Positions 22,234 through 30,812 of a DNA stretch of 39,562 nucleotides are shown piece by piece. A program made the translations under genes and the position numbers. The stretch comes from Spirochaetia bacterium. GTDB lineage: Bacteria > Spirochaetota > Spirochaetia > Treponematales > Treponemataceae. Position 1 is the stretch's first letter; the number at the start of each line of letters is the position of its first letter. Under the pieces are notes generated by a model, which was given only the letters and a program-made list of their open reading frames with translations, made no database searches and was not told where the DNA came from. The stretch covers positions 1 through 39,562 of the forward strand of contig CAAGIZ010000257.1 in assembly GCA_900770075.1 (NCBI GenBank), written 5' to 3'.

Positions 22234-24343
22234 ACAAATCAGCTCGGTTTTTCTTGAAGAAGCAAACGAACTTCTGGACAATCTTGAAGAACAGCTTTTA
22301 ATCCTGGAAGAAACCCCCACCGAGATGGAAACAATAGGGGCTGTCTTCCGGGCGATGCACACCATAAAAGGCTCCTCGGCCATGTTCGGCTTTAATGCCA
22401 TTTCCGAATTCACCCACGAAGTTGAATCGGCAATGGATCAGGTCAGAAACGGCATTGTTCCCGTTACCAACGAACTGATTGACCTTATGCTCAAAGCCAG
22501 GGATCACATACGCTTCATGCTGGAAGCCGGTCAGGAAATCACCCCGGAGATAACCCAGACTTCCCAGACGCTCATACTGGCCTTTAAAACCTATGTTGCC
22601 ACAAACGGCGGACTTCCTTCCGAAGATGCACCAGTTTCCGCCGAACCATCTGCTCCTGCAAAACCTGCCAAGCCGGCGGAACCTGCTTCAACCTACCGCA
22701 TAAAGTTCCGTCCCAGCAAAAAAATCCTTCAAAACGGAACCCGCCCGGAACTTCTTGTAAAAGAGCTTTCCGAGATGGGCACGGCCACAGTGGTTGCTTT
22801 TTACGATTCTTTGCCGCAGCTTTCCAAGCTCAACGCAGAAGAATGTTACTTTTCCTGGGATGTAATCTTAACCACCCAAAAATCAGAAAACGACATAAAA
22901 GACGTTTTTATCTTTCTCGATCCAGATTCTTCCTTTACCGTCGAAAAAGTTGAACTCAACCCGGACGAAAACCACCGCATCGGCGAAATTCTCATCGACC
23001 GGAACGATATTTCAAAAAACGAAATCGATTCCGTCATGCAGGAACACAAGCAGTTGGGACAGATTCTCATCGAAAAGCAGCTTGTTTCCAACCAGCAGAT
23101 AAAATCCGCCCTGGCAGAACAGCAGCACTTTAAAGCCATAAACAACGATAACCTTCCGTCAGGTGCCTCTTCCGCCCAAAGTTCCATCAGAGTCAGTTCA
23201 GAAAAACTGGACTCTCTGGTAGATTTAATCGGGGAACTGGTAACGTTCAACGCACGGCTGGAGCAGCTTGCCATCGAAAAAGACCTGCCTGTTTTAAAAA
23301 ACCTGAGCGAGCAGAGCAACCGTCTGGCTGTTTCCCTTCGGGACACCTCTCTGGAAATCCGCATGCTTCCAATCGGCACCCTTTTTACAAGGTTCCGCAG
23401 AACTGTCCGCGATCTTTCAGAACAGCTTGGAAAACAGGTAGACTTAGTCATCGAAGGGGCAGAAACAGAGCTGGACAAAACTGTCGTAGACAAACTGAAC
23501 GACCCTCTCCTTCACCTGATACGAAATTCCGTAGACCATGGAATCGAACTTCCTGTAGAGCGCATTGCCTACAAAAAACCGCCTAAGGGAACGGTTACCC
23601 TGTCGGCAAAACATCAGGCAGGGGCGGTAGTTATCGAAATTGCCGATGACGGAAACGGCCTTGACAAAGAGGCAATCCGCAAAAAAGGCATTGAAAAAAA
23701 ACTCATCTCCGAAAACGACAATCTTTCAGATTCAGAAATTTTCCATCTGATTTTTCAGCCGGGATTTTCCACCGCAAAACAGGTTTCCAGCATTTCCGGT
23801 CGTGGCGTAGGCATGGACGTAGTAAAAAAAGACGTGCTTTCTTTGGGCGGTTCCATTTCGATTGAATCCCAGCCAAAAAAGGGCACCCGCTTTATACTGA
23901 AAATTCCTCTCACCCTTGCAATCATCGACGGCATGCTGACTCAAATCGGAAGTACAAAATACATAATCCCTGTAAATACCATTTCCGAATGTCTTTTCTT
24001 TGAAAGTTCAGGCAAAAAATCCTCCGATTCACTCTTTCCGCACGCTCTGGTTCACGGAAAGGACGTTCCCTGCATAGATTTACGCAAGTTTTTCAAAACC
24101 CCTGAACCAAATTCCAAAAAAAAGGAACTTGTTACGATAAATTCTCAGGACGGGCTTACAGGCATAATAGTCGATAAAATTCTCGGCAGTCACCAGACCG
24201 TAATAAAACCCCTTGGAAAACTCTACCAGAACTGCACTGGCATAAGCAATTCAACGATTTTAGGAGACGGTTCCGTAGCCCTTATCCTAGATGTCTATAA
24301 ACTTGCAGACCTTATACTTTCAAAGGAAGCAGGAAAAAAATAA
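22226..24343 (+). CDS. cheA: chemotaxis histidine kinase CheA with an unusual middle region
   Basis: Central kinase of the array: it autophosphorylates and passes phosphate to CheY and CheB. The start ATG 22226 follows GGAGG. Domains in order for 705 aa: an HPt domain (1-110) with phosphorylated His45 in AMHTIKGSSAMFG; a Pro/Ala linker (~130-155); a P2-like alpha/beta domain (~156-245); a helical double repeat (~250-305: RIGEILIDRNDISKNEID and QLGQILIEKQLVSNQQIKSA) resembling the GspE-N/MshEN fold; dimerisation helices (~320-370); the HATPase with LIRNSVDHGIEL, ADDGNGLD and SGRGVGMDVV; and a C-terminal CheW-like domain. The double repeat is not part of standard CheA. The stop overlaps the cheR start (TAATG). 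Confidence 0.97.
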   Translation: MLEQISSVFLEEANELLDNLEEQLLILEETPTEMETIGAVFRAMHTIKGSSAMFGFNAISEFTHEVESAMDQVRNGIVPVTNELIDLMLKARDHIRFMLEAGQEITPEITQTSQTLILAFKTYVATNGGLPSEDAPVSAEPSAPAKPAKPAEPASTYRIKFRPSKKILQNGTRPELLVKELSEMGTATVVAFYDSLPQLSKLNAEECYFSWDVILTTQKSENDIKDVFIFLDPDSSFTVEKVELNPDENHRIGEILIDRNDISKNEIDSVMQEHKQLGQILIEKQLVSNQQIKSALAEQQHFKAINNDNLPSGASSAQSSIRVSSEKLDSLVDLIGELVTFNARLEQLAIEKDLPVLKNLSEQSNRLAVSLRDTSLEIRMLPIGTLFTRFRRTVRDLSEQLGKQVDLVIEGAETELDKTVVDKLNDPLLHLIRNSVDHGIELPVERIAYKKPPKGTVTLSAKHQAGAVVIEIADDGNGLDKEAIRKKGIEKKLISENDNLSDSEIFHLIFQPGFSTAKQVSSISGRGVGMDVVKKDVLSLGGSISIESQPKKGTRFILKIPLTLAIIDGMLTQIGSTKYIIPVNTISECLFFESSGKKSSDSLFPHALVHGKDVPCIDLRKFFKTPEPNSKKKELVTINSQDGLTGIIVDKILGSHQTVIKPLGKLYQNCTGISNSTILGDGSVALILDVYKLADLILSKEAGKK

Positions 24344-25197
24344 TGGCAAAGATAGGATTTTTTTCTCCGGCAGAATTAACAGACTCTCAGTTTCACAGGA
24401 TTTCTGAGTTCATTCAGAAAAACGTGGGAATAAAAATGCCTGAAGAAAAACGCCTTATGGTTCAGTCCCGGCTTACGGGCAGGCTTAAAAGCCTTAAAAT
24501 GAGCAATTTTGACGACTACCTGAACTTTGCTTTTTCCAGCACTCTGGAAGGCAGCGAAGAAATTGCCCTGATGATAAATGCCATCACCACAAACCTGACG
24601 AATTTTTTCAGGGAGAACGTTCACTTTGAATACCTGACAGGCACGGTTCTTCCGGAGCTCGCCCAAAAAAACATAAAAAAAGTTGAACTCTGGTCGGCAG
24701 GCTGTTCAACAGGGCAGGAACCTTACACGCTTTCTATCGTCATGCAGGAATTTATGAGGAAAAATCCCGGAAAAATCGACGATTATTCGGTTTATGCAAC
24801 AGATATTTCTTCCAGGGTTTTGGACAAGGCAATCGATGCGGTTTACCCCATGTCGGAAGTCGAAAGCCTTTCCCTCGAATTAAAAAAAAGATATTTTTTA
24901 AAAAGCAAGGACACTGTAAATCCCAGTGTACGCCTCAAACCGGAAATCCGCCAGAAAGTTTCCTTTGACAGGCTGAATTTTATGGCTCCGTCTTACCCGA
25001 GAACTACCGAAAAAAACGTCATTTTCTGCAGGAACGTGCTTATCTATTTTGACAAGCCTACCCAGGAAAGCGTCGTGCGCAAACTTCTTGAACACCTGAT
25101 GCCGGGAGGATATCTGTTTCTGGGGCACTCGGAAACGATTTTTGGAATGGATTTACCTTTAAAAACGGTGGGACCTACAATATTTAAAAAGATTTAA
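24343..25197 (+). CDS. cheR: chemotaxis protein methyltransferase CheR
   Basis: SAM-dependent methylation of receptor glutamates for adaptation. The 284-aa protein contains the N-terminal helical domain and the SAM-binding core: ITTNLTNFFRE, the glycine-rich WSAGCSTGQEPYT, CRNVLIYFD and GGYLFLGHSE. The ATG overlaps the cheA stop by one base, and AGGA lies 8 bp upstream. It is single-domain with no TPR extension. The partner demethylase cheB follows after 59 bp. Confidence 0.97.
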   Translation: MAKIGFFSPAELTDSQFHRISEFIQKNVGIKMPEEKRLMVQSRLTGRLKSLKMSNFDDYLNFAFSSTLEGSEEIALMINAITTNLTNFFRENVHFEYLTGTVLPELAQKNIKKVELWSAGCSTGQEPYTLSIVMQEFMRKNPGKIDDYSVYATDISSRVLDKAIDAVYPMSEVESLSLELKKRYFLKSKDTVNPSVRLKPEIRQKVSFDRLNFMAPSYPRTTEKNVIFCRNVLIYFDKPTQESVVRKLLEHLMPGGYLFLGHSETIFGMDLPLKTVGPTIFKKI

Positions 25198-25256
25198 AGT
25201 TTTAGGAAGGGAGAGTTTAAAAACGAGATTCAGAAATTCAAAAAACGGGATAAAAA

Positions 25257-26453
25257 ATGGCTATAAAAGTTTTAATAATCGATGACTCTTCGCTGGTCAG
25301 ACAGACATTATCTCAAGTTCTCGAAACAGATTCTGAAATCAAGGTGATTGGAACAGCTTCCGACCCTATTATTGCCGTCCACATGCTGCAAAACGAACGC
25401 CCGGATGTGATAATCTCCGACATCGAAATGGCAAGAATGGACGGTCTCACGTTCCTCCGCAAGATGAACGAAACCATCGACCCTATTCCAATCGTAATCT
25501 GCTCTTCCCTTGTAAAAAGCAATTCCCCGGAAGAGTTAAAGGCCTACGATTTGGGTGCCTGCGAAGTAATCTTAAAGCCGTCTTTCAAGACAAAAAACTT
25601 TATTGAAGAGTCAAAAATCTGTCTTTGCGATGCAGTAAAATCTGCCTTCAGCTGTACGGGAAAAATCAAACAGCTTATTCCGTCTCAGGCGGTTATGCAC
25701 TCTTCAGCAGGAAAGGAAAAACCGGTTCAAAAACCTGTTGCTCCAGCTCCCCTGCCTCAAAACGACATTCAAAAAAGGGTTATAGAACCAAAATATTCGG
25801 CAGACGTCATAATGGAAAAGCCGGATTCCTCCATGACCAGTGCCATTGGAATTACGGAACCGGTTGTAGTTGTAGGGGCAAGTACAGGCGGAACCGAAGC
25901 CCTAAGAGATTTTCTGACAGTTCTGCCGCCGGACTGTCCGGGTATGGTCATAGTCCAGCACATGCCGGAACACTTTACCCATGCCTTTGCAGAACGCCTG
26001 AACAGACTTTCAAAAGTTACGGTAAAAGAGGCATCAAACGGCGACAAAGTTCAGGCAGGAACTGTCTTTATTGCACCTGGTAACACCCACCTGCTGTTGA
26101 AAAGGGAAGGAAATTCCTACTTTGTGGAAATACGCAACGGTCCCCTTGTAACGAGGCACCGCCCCTCTGTGGATGTCCTTTTCCGTTCTGCTGCCCGATA
26201 TGCGGGAAAAAATGCAATCGGCGTAATAATGACCGGTATGGGTGATGACGGTTCCCACGGAATGAAAGAAATGCACGATGCCGGGGCCTACAACATCGCT
26301 CAGGACGAAAAAACAAGCATCGTCTGGGGAATGCCTGGGGAGGCAGTAAAGGCAGGAGCCGTGGACAAGGTTCTTCCTCTTGAGCAGATTGCGGAAGCGG
26401 TATGCACAAAAGCAAAAATCATGCAGATGAACTACGGACATACCATGCGCTGA
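25257..26453 (+). CDS. cheB: chemotaxis response regulator / protein-glutamate methylesterase CheB
   Basis: Removes methyl groups from receptors once phosphorylated by CheA. At 398 aa, the receiver domain has the acidic pair Asp9/Asp10 and phospho-acceptor Asp55 (ISDIEMARMDG). A linker of about 70 residues contains a Pro/Ala segment. The esterase domain has the catalytic Ser209 (VGASTGGTEA), His235 (QHMPEHFTHAF) and Asp331 (TGMGDDGSHG), at spacings identical to those of the enteric enzyme. It follows cheR by 59 bp with a short GGGA ribosome site. Confidence 0.97.
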   Translation: MAIKVLIIDDSSLVRQTLSQVLETDSEIKVIGTASDPIIAVHMLQNERPDVIISDIEMARMDGLTFLRKMNETIDPIPIVICSSLVKSNSPEELKAYDLGACEVILKPSFKTKNFIEESKICLCDAVKSAFSCTGKIKQLIPSQAVMHSSAGKEKPVQKPVAPAPLPQNDIQKRVIEPKYSADVIMEKPDSSMTSAIGITEPVVVVGASTGGTEALRDFLTVLPPDCPGMVIVQHMPEHFTHAFAERLNRLSKVTVKEASNGDKVQAGTVFIAPGNTHLLLKREGNSYFVEIRNGPLVTRHRPSVDVLFRSAARYAGKNAIGVIMTGMGDDGSHGMKEMHDAGAYNIAQDEKTSIVWGMPGEAVKAGAVDKVLPLEQIAEAVCTKAKIMQMNYGHTMR

Positions 26454-26499
26454 TGATTTTTTACATTCATAAAAAATTACCAGAGGAGAGTTTTTTGAA

Positions 26500-26604
26500 G
26501 TGGCTGATGAAAGGAAAGTTTTTCGAGATACCAATTTTTTTATAAACAATAACTCTTTATTAACTCGAAAAAAGGTTAATTCAATGATAGAATACTGTTT
26601 ATAG
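26500..26604 (+). CDS. possible 34-codon small ORF between cheB and cheY
   Basis: A GTG-initiated frame (VADERKVFRDTNFF and onward, ending at TAG 26604) lies behind an unusually good AGGAG at 26484-26488, 11 bp upstream. An alternative TTG at 26495 with 6-bp spacing gives only 16 codons in another frame. I know no homologous family. A ribosome site with no annotated gene behind it argues for a short peptide or a cheY leader with a regulatory role. It may equally be chance in AT-rich DNA. Confidence 0.25.
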   Translation: MADERKVFRDTNFFINNNSLLTRKKVNSMIEYCL

Positions 26605-26631
26605 TATCAACTATTATGGAGGAGATAATTT

Positions 26632-26997
26632 ATGTCAAAAAAAATTCTTGCTGTTGATGATTCGGTTTCGATACGAAAAAGCATTTCGTTTATTTTAGGA
26701 CAGGAAGGTTACGAAGTCGTAGAGGCCGAAGATGGAACCGACGGAATTTCAAAGGCCCGCAGTGACAAGTTCAACCTTGTCATTACAGATATAAACATGC
26801 CGAACATGGACGGTATTGAATTCACGAAGGAACTCAGGCAGACGGAAGGATATAAATTTACGCCGATAATTGCCCTTACCACAGAAAATCAGGCTTCAAA
26901 AATGGAAGAAGGCAAGGCAGCAGGAGCTACAGGCTGGATTGTAAAGCCTTTTACTTCTGAAAAATTGATTGCAATAGTTAAAAAGATAATCGGATAA
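26632..26997 (+). CDS. cheY: chemotaxis response regulator CheY-like
   Basis: A stand-alone receiver domain of 121 aa. It has the acidic pocket Asp9/Asp10, the phospho-acceptor Asp53 (VITDINMPNMDG), the switch Thr in IIALTTENQ and the conserved lysine in WIVKPFT. When phosphorylated by CheA it should control the flagellar motor or another output. A strong GGAGGA precedes the ATG. It is 178 bp from cheB, so it may also have its own promoter; TATAGT at 26600-26605 is a weak -10 candidate. Confidence 0.95.
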   Translation: MSKKILAVDDSVSIRKSISFILGQEGYEVVEAEDGTDGISKARSDKFNLVITDINMPNMDGIEFTKELRQTEGYKFTPIIALTTENQASKMEEGKAAGATGWIVKPFTSEKLIAIVKKIIG

Positions 26998-27038
26998 AAC
27001 TTTCGGGTTTTAATGCCCTGTTTGTTTGAGAGGTTGTT

Positions 27039-29111
27039 ATGAAAAGTATTCGTCATGCGGTTTTGTTGTTCATATCGGTAGTTTCCCTGGTACTTGGAGT
27101 CGCCCTGTCTGGAATTTCGCTTTTTTTTGCCAGTGATGCGGTAAACACGACGGCTTATCAGGGAATAACACCTCTCATCAACACTGTCAGGCAGATTGCA
27201 GTGAATAAAATTCAGGGAAATATCAATATCCTTCTGGCTCTTTCTTACCGCGAGGATATGCGCTCCAACCTTTCCATAAAGGAAAAGGCAAGCCTTCTAA
27301 AGGACTACGAAAAGGGATTTTCCGGTGCCGACTATTTTGTGCTGGCCGACAAAAACGGTCACGGCTACACTTCAAACGGTAACAGATGCGAAATTCAAGA
27401 TCGAAGCTATTTTAATCAGGCACTTTCCGGCAAAAATGCCGTGGACGGTCCTATAATCGCAAAGACCACAGGCGCCCTTTCCATCTATTTTGCAACCCCT
27501 CTCCGCAACGAAAAAAACGAGATAACGGGTGTCATCGCCCTTAAAACCAACACTGACCTTCTGACCGAATTTACAGACACCCTAAACATCACGGAAAGAA
27601 GCCAGTCCTTTGTAATCAACAAAAATGACGGAATGATAATCGCGAACACAATTCCAGCCGCAAAGGGAAGAACCACCACTTTTGAAAACCTTGCCTTTGA
27701 AGACAAAGGGTTTGCTCATGTTGCCGAAATAAGCAAAAAGATGATGGCGGGAAAAACTGATATCGAAAAGACTGAGCTTTTCGGCGAAAAGTATTACACA
27801 GCCTACGCTCCCATCGAAAGTCAGGAAATTTCGACAAACTGGGCCGTTGCCCTTATGGTTCCGGAAAACGACTTTATGAGTTCTGTCGATACGATGAAGG
27901 TTACAATGTTCATCGTAATGCTGATTTCCATTTTGATTTCTATAATAATCTCCTGGATTTTTGCATCTTCCATTTCAAAACCTATAAACAGCATCCGGGA
28001 TGCCCTGACAAACATTGCCACCGGAGATTTGGTCATTAAAGATTCCGAGGCAAATTTCGTCGAAAAGATGCAGCAAAGACAGGACGAACTGGGAGATATG
28101 GCAAAAGCCCTTTCAAAAATGGTCGGCTCTCTCGTCAAAACCATTCAGTCCGTAAGGGAATCTGCCATGAACGTCCGGGCCGGAGGAGAACAGCTTTCTT
28201 CTTCAAGCCAGGCAGTTTCTTCCGGTGCAAGCGAACAGGCGGCTTCCACAGAAGAGATGAGCGCAACCATGGAACAGATGACCAGCAATATCCGTCAGAC
28301 TGCAGACAATGCGGCAAAGACAAGCCAGATTGCAAGTCAGGTAAGTGCAAACAGTGAAGCGAGCGGCCTTGCGGTAAATGAGGCTCTCGAAGCAGTAAAG
28401 ACCATTTCTGAAAAAATCAACGTAATTGAAGACATTGCCGGACAGACAAATATGCTTGCCCTTAATGCCGCAATTGAAGCCGCCCGTGCAGGAGATGCAG
28501 GAAAAGGCTTTGCAGTGGTTGCCAGCGAAGTTCGGAAACTTGCAGAGCGGACTCAGGCTTCTGCAGCCGAAATCAGCAAAATCTCTGTTCATACTTTGGC
28601 TTCTGCAGAAAATGCCGGAAATATGATTAACGGTCTTATTCCTTCAATTGAGGAAACTTCCAGCCTTGTTCAGGAGATTGCAACAGCAAGCCGGGAACAA
28701 GACAACGGAGCACAGCAGGTTTCTACGGCAATAATCCAGCTTGACAGTGTTGTTCAGCAGAATGCCAGTGCTGCCGAAGAGATGGCCGCCATGGCAGAAG
28801 AACTCAGTTCGGAAGCACAGAAACTGGTTCAGACCATTGCTTTCTTTAAGACACCTGACGAATTCAACCAGAATCTCGCAGAAACCCAGGAAATCTTGAA
28901 CAATTCTGCAGAAGAGCAAAAGGAACCTGAACATCCTTCTTATGAACCGTTTGAAAATAAGGCTGAACAGGAAACTGTCACTGAGCCTGAAGCAGAAATT
29001 TCCGCCGAAGAGAATATGCCGGAACCTCCGAAAGACAATCCTATTTCCGGGACAGTCGTCAGAAAAACTACGGCGGATTTGATTAAAGATGCCGATTTTG
29101 AGGAATTTTAG
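27039..29111 (+). CDS. methyl-accepting chemotaxis protein with extracytoplasmic Cache domain
   Basis: A 690-aa transmembrane receptor. TM1 (~10-32) and TM2 (~290-312) flank a periplasmic domain that reads as double Cache (GADYFVLADKNGHGYTSNG, DRSYFNQALSGKNAVDG, ATPLRNEKNEITGVIALKTN). Then come HAMP (~313-375) and the cytoplasmic coiled coil. The hairpin tip is intact (EDIAGQTNMLALNAAIEAAR, from about 464), which binds CheA and CheW. An acidic linker of ~80 residues leads to the C-terminal DFEEF, which fits the x-aromatic-x-x-aromatic consensus for CheR/CheB tethering. Ligands of Cache domains are typically small metabolites; this one is unknown. It is followed 8 bp later by the second cheW. 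Confidence 0.95.
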   Translation: MKSIRHAVLLFISVVSLVLGVALSGISLFFASDAVNTTAYQGITPLINTVRQIAVNKIQGNINILLALSYREDMRSNLSIKEKASLLKDYEKGFSGADYFVLADKNGHGYTSNGNRCEIQDRSYFNQALSGKNAVDGPIIAKTTGALSIYFATPLRNEKNEITGVIALKTNTDLLTEFTDTLNITERSQSFVINKNDGMIIANTIPAAKGRTTTFENLAFEDKGFAHVAEISKKMMAGKTDIEKTELFGEKYYTAYAPIESQEISTNWAVALMVPENDFMSSVDTMKVTMFIVMLISILISIIISWIFASSISKPINSIRDALTNIATGDLVIKDSEANFVEKMQQRQDELGDMAKALSKMVGSLVKTIQSVRESAMNVRAGGEQLSSSSQAVSSGASEQAASTEEMSATMEQMTSNIRQTADNAAKTSQIASQVSANSEASGLAVNEALEAVKTISEKINVIEDIAGQTNMLALNAAIEAARAGDAGKGFAVVASEVRKLAERTQASAAEISKISVHTLASAENAGNMINGLIPSIEETSSLVQEIATASREQDNGAQQVSTAIIQLDSVVQQNASAAEEMAAMAEELSSEAQKLVQTIAFFKTPDEFNQNLAETQEILNNSAEEQKEPEHPSYEPFENKAEQETVTEPEAEISAEENMPEPPKDNPISGTVVRKTTADLIKDADFEEF

Positions 29112-29119
29112 GCTGAAAG

Positions 29120-29548
29120 ATGAAAAACTCGTTTTTAACTTTTTTGCTTGATTCGAATATTTGCGCCGTGGATATTTCCAATGTTCTTGAAGTTCTGAAC
29201 TACGGAAATTTTACGGTCATACCCGGTGCAAAAAACTACATCGAAGGGCTGATTTATTCCAGGGAACAGGGAATAACCGTCATAAACCTGAGAAAAAAAT
29301 TTGCCCTTAAAGACCGGGAAGCGGACAAGAACACAAAAATTGTAGTAATCTCCGTAAAAAAACAGGAAGGAGAAACGGAAAAAATCACCCTCTACGGTCT
29401 GGTTGCAGACAGGGTTCTAGACGTGCAGTTTCTTGAAGAAGATGAAATTCAGGAAAAATATAAGACTACCATTCCAAAAGAAAACATAAAAAAAGCTTTA
29501 AAACTTGAAGACAAGACTGTTTTTGTACTTGAAATGGGAGATTTATGA
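29120..29548 (+). CDS. cheW: CheW-like coupling protein (divergent second copy)
   Basis: A 142-aa single CheW domain: LTFLLDSNICAVDISNVLEV, IPGAKNYIEGLIYSREQGIT, VINLRKKF and LYGLVADRVLDVQFL. It is more divergent than the 21042-21557 copy; for instance YSREQGITVIN replaces the usual NVRGxIVPVID. Being only 8 bp after the mcp gene, it may be adapted to that receptor. It is the last gene of the chemotaxis run; no clear terminator is visible before the next promoter. Confidence 0.88.
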   Translation: MKNSFLTFLLDSNICAVDISNVLEVLNYGNFTVIPGAKNYIEGLIYSREQGITVINLRKKFALKDREADKNTKIVVISVKKQEGETEKITLYGLVADRVLDVQFLEEDEIQEKYKTTIPKENIKKALKLEDKTVFVLEMGDL

Positions 29549-29574
29549 TTTTGGTAAATATGACAGGGGGTTTA

Positions 29575-29603
29575 TTGACCTTACTCAGTCATTTTTATAT
29601 CTT
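29575..29603 (+). promoter_or_regulatory. promoter of the SDR gene
   Basis: TTGACC (29575-29580), 17 bp, TATCTT (29598-29603), with a GGAGG ribosome site at 29620-29624. It separates the dehydrogenase from the chemotaxis run. Confidence 0.5.
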
Positions 29604-29634
29604 TAAACAATAAATAATTGGAGGCTATACAATA

Positions 29635-30450
29635 ATGGCAAAAGCATTTGAAATGAAAGACTTTGACCTTACTGGCAAAGTAGCCTGGGTTACAGGTGCA
29701 TCCTACGGTATCGGTTTTGCAATTGCAAAAGCATTCCATGCTGCCGGCGCAAAAATCGTTTTTAATGATCGTGGACAGGAACAGCTGGACAAAGGTTATG
29801 CAAACTACAAGGAAAATGGAATGAATGACGTTCACGGATATATCTGCGACGTTACAAAAGAAGATCAGGTTATCGAAACCGTTAAAAAAATAGAAAAGGA
29901 TGTCGGAACAGTAGACATTCTCGTAAACAATGCCGGAATCATCAAGAGAATTCCTATGACTGAAATGTCTGCTGAAGACTTCCGCGCTGTTATCGACGTA
30001 GACCTTAACGCTCCTTTCATCGTTTCAAAGGCCGTAATTCCTGGAATGATTGCAAAGGGACACGGAAAAATCATCAACATCTGTTCCATGATGTCTGAAC
30101 TGGGCCGCGAAACCGTTTCTGCTTACGCTGCTGCAAAGGGCGGTCTTAAAATGCTTACAAAGAACATCTGTTCTGAATACGGTGCTGACAACATTCAGTG
30201 TAACGGTATCGGACCTGGCTACATTGCAACTCCTCAGACTGCTCCTCTCCGCGAAAAACAGGCTGACGGTTCACGCCATCCGTTCGACCAGTTCATCTGC
30301 GGACGCACTCCGGCTGGACGCTGGCTGGATCCAGAAGAACTTGCAGGTCCTGCAGTATTCTTGGCTTCTGACGCTTCAAACGCTGTAAACGGACACATCC
30401 TCTATGTAGACGGTGGTATCCTCGCTTACATCGGAAAACAGCCTAAATAA
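29635..30450 (+). CDS. SDR-family gluconate 5-dehydrogenase-like oxidoreductase
   Basis: A 271-aa classical short-chain dehydrogenase. It has the cofactor motif TGASYGIG (20-27), NNAG, catalytic Ser151, Tyr164 and Lys168 (YAAAK), and the C-terminal YVDGG. The overall sequence resembles gluconate 5-dehydrogenase / 2-deoxy-D-gluconate dehydrogenase (IdnO, KduD), which interconvert keto-sugar acids with NAD(P)H; the exact substrate is not certain. A good promoter and strong GGAGG site suggest high expression. No uronate or gluconate pathway gene is adjacent, so context gives no help. A hairpin directly after the stop (30455-30476) could end the transcript. Confidence 0.85.
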   Translation: MAKAFEMKDFDLTGKVAWVTGASYGIGFAIAKAFHAAGAKIVFNDRGQEQLDKGYANYKENGMNDVHGYICDVTKEDQVIETVKKIEKDVGTVDILVNNAGIIKRIPMTEMSAEDFRAVIDVDLNAPFIVSKAVIPGMIAKGHGKIINICSMMSELGRETVSAYAAAKGGLKMLTKNICSEYGADNIQCNGIGPGYIATPQTAPLREKQADGSRHPFDQFICGRTPAGRWLDPEELAGPAVFLASDASNAVNGHILYVDGGILAYIGKQPK

Positions 30451-30454
30451 CTGC

Positions 30455-30596
30455 GGATGGGCACAAGTGCCCATCCTGGCGAGTTTCGGTGCTAGTGCAC
30501 CAAAACTCGTCGATTATATTGTTGCTTCGCAACTAGTGGTTGGGATGGCGTAAACACCACCCCTGCGAGTTTAGCACGGTAGCACTCAAACTCGGC
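30455..30596. repeat. hairpin array after the SDR gene
   Basis: Successive inverted repeats: GGATGGGCAC-AA-GTGCCCATCC (30455-30476), CGAGTTT..GGTGC/GCACC..AAACTCG (30480-30509), GTTGC-TTC-GCAAC (about 30522-30534), and CGAGTTT/AAACTCG again (about 30566-30595) with a different interior. The first may act as the SDR terminator, although it has no U tract. The array leads straight into repeat copy A. Confidence 0.65.
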
Positions 30597-30604
30597 GCAC
30601 CCCC

Positions 30605-30783
30605 CTGCCTGCGGCAGGGATTGGAGGGGCGGCGTAGCCGTTCAGGACAAAAAAACACCCGAGCCTCGGGTGTTTTTTTTGTCCTGAATGAAGCGTCAAG
30701 CGGAACCCCGGAAAGCCCGGTTTTATGGCTGACCGGTTCCTGAGCCTGTCGAAGGAAGCGGTCTGCCATAAAAGCCGCCCAAA
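30605..30783 (+). repeat. structured repeat family 1, copy A (longest)
   Basis: Backbone: CTGCCTGCGGCAGGGATTGG, GGGCGGCGTAGCCG, GAATGAAGCGTCAAGCGGAA, CCCCGGAAAGCCCGG, AGCCGCCCAAA. Arm 1 (30641-30688) is a 48-bp near-perfect palindrome containing an A/T run around CACCCGAG-CCTCGGGTG. Arm 2 (30721-30773) pairs TTTTATGG with CCATAAAA around GGTTCCTGAGCC..CGAAGGA, a centre shared with copy D. It lies between the convergent SDR and PII-like genes; arm 1, with its T run, could terminate both. Confidence 0.8.
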
Positions 30784-30812
30784 TGCTAAAACTTGAAGTT
30801 TTTAACTTTTTT

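Noticed and set aside
30641..30688. Possible CRISPR-like repeat or tRNA-like fold in the hairpin-rich DNA at 30.5-30.8 kb
   Set aside because: No regularly spaced identical repeats and no tRNA consensus (no T-arm GTTCRA with acceptor pairing); it is part of the dispersed hairpin repeats.
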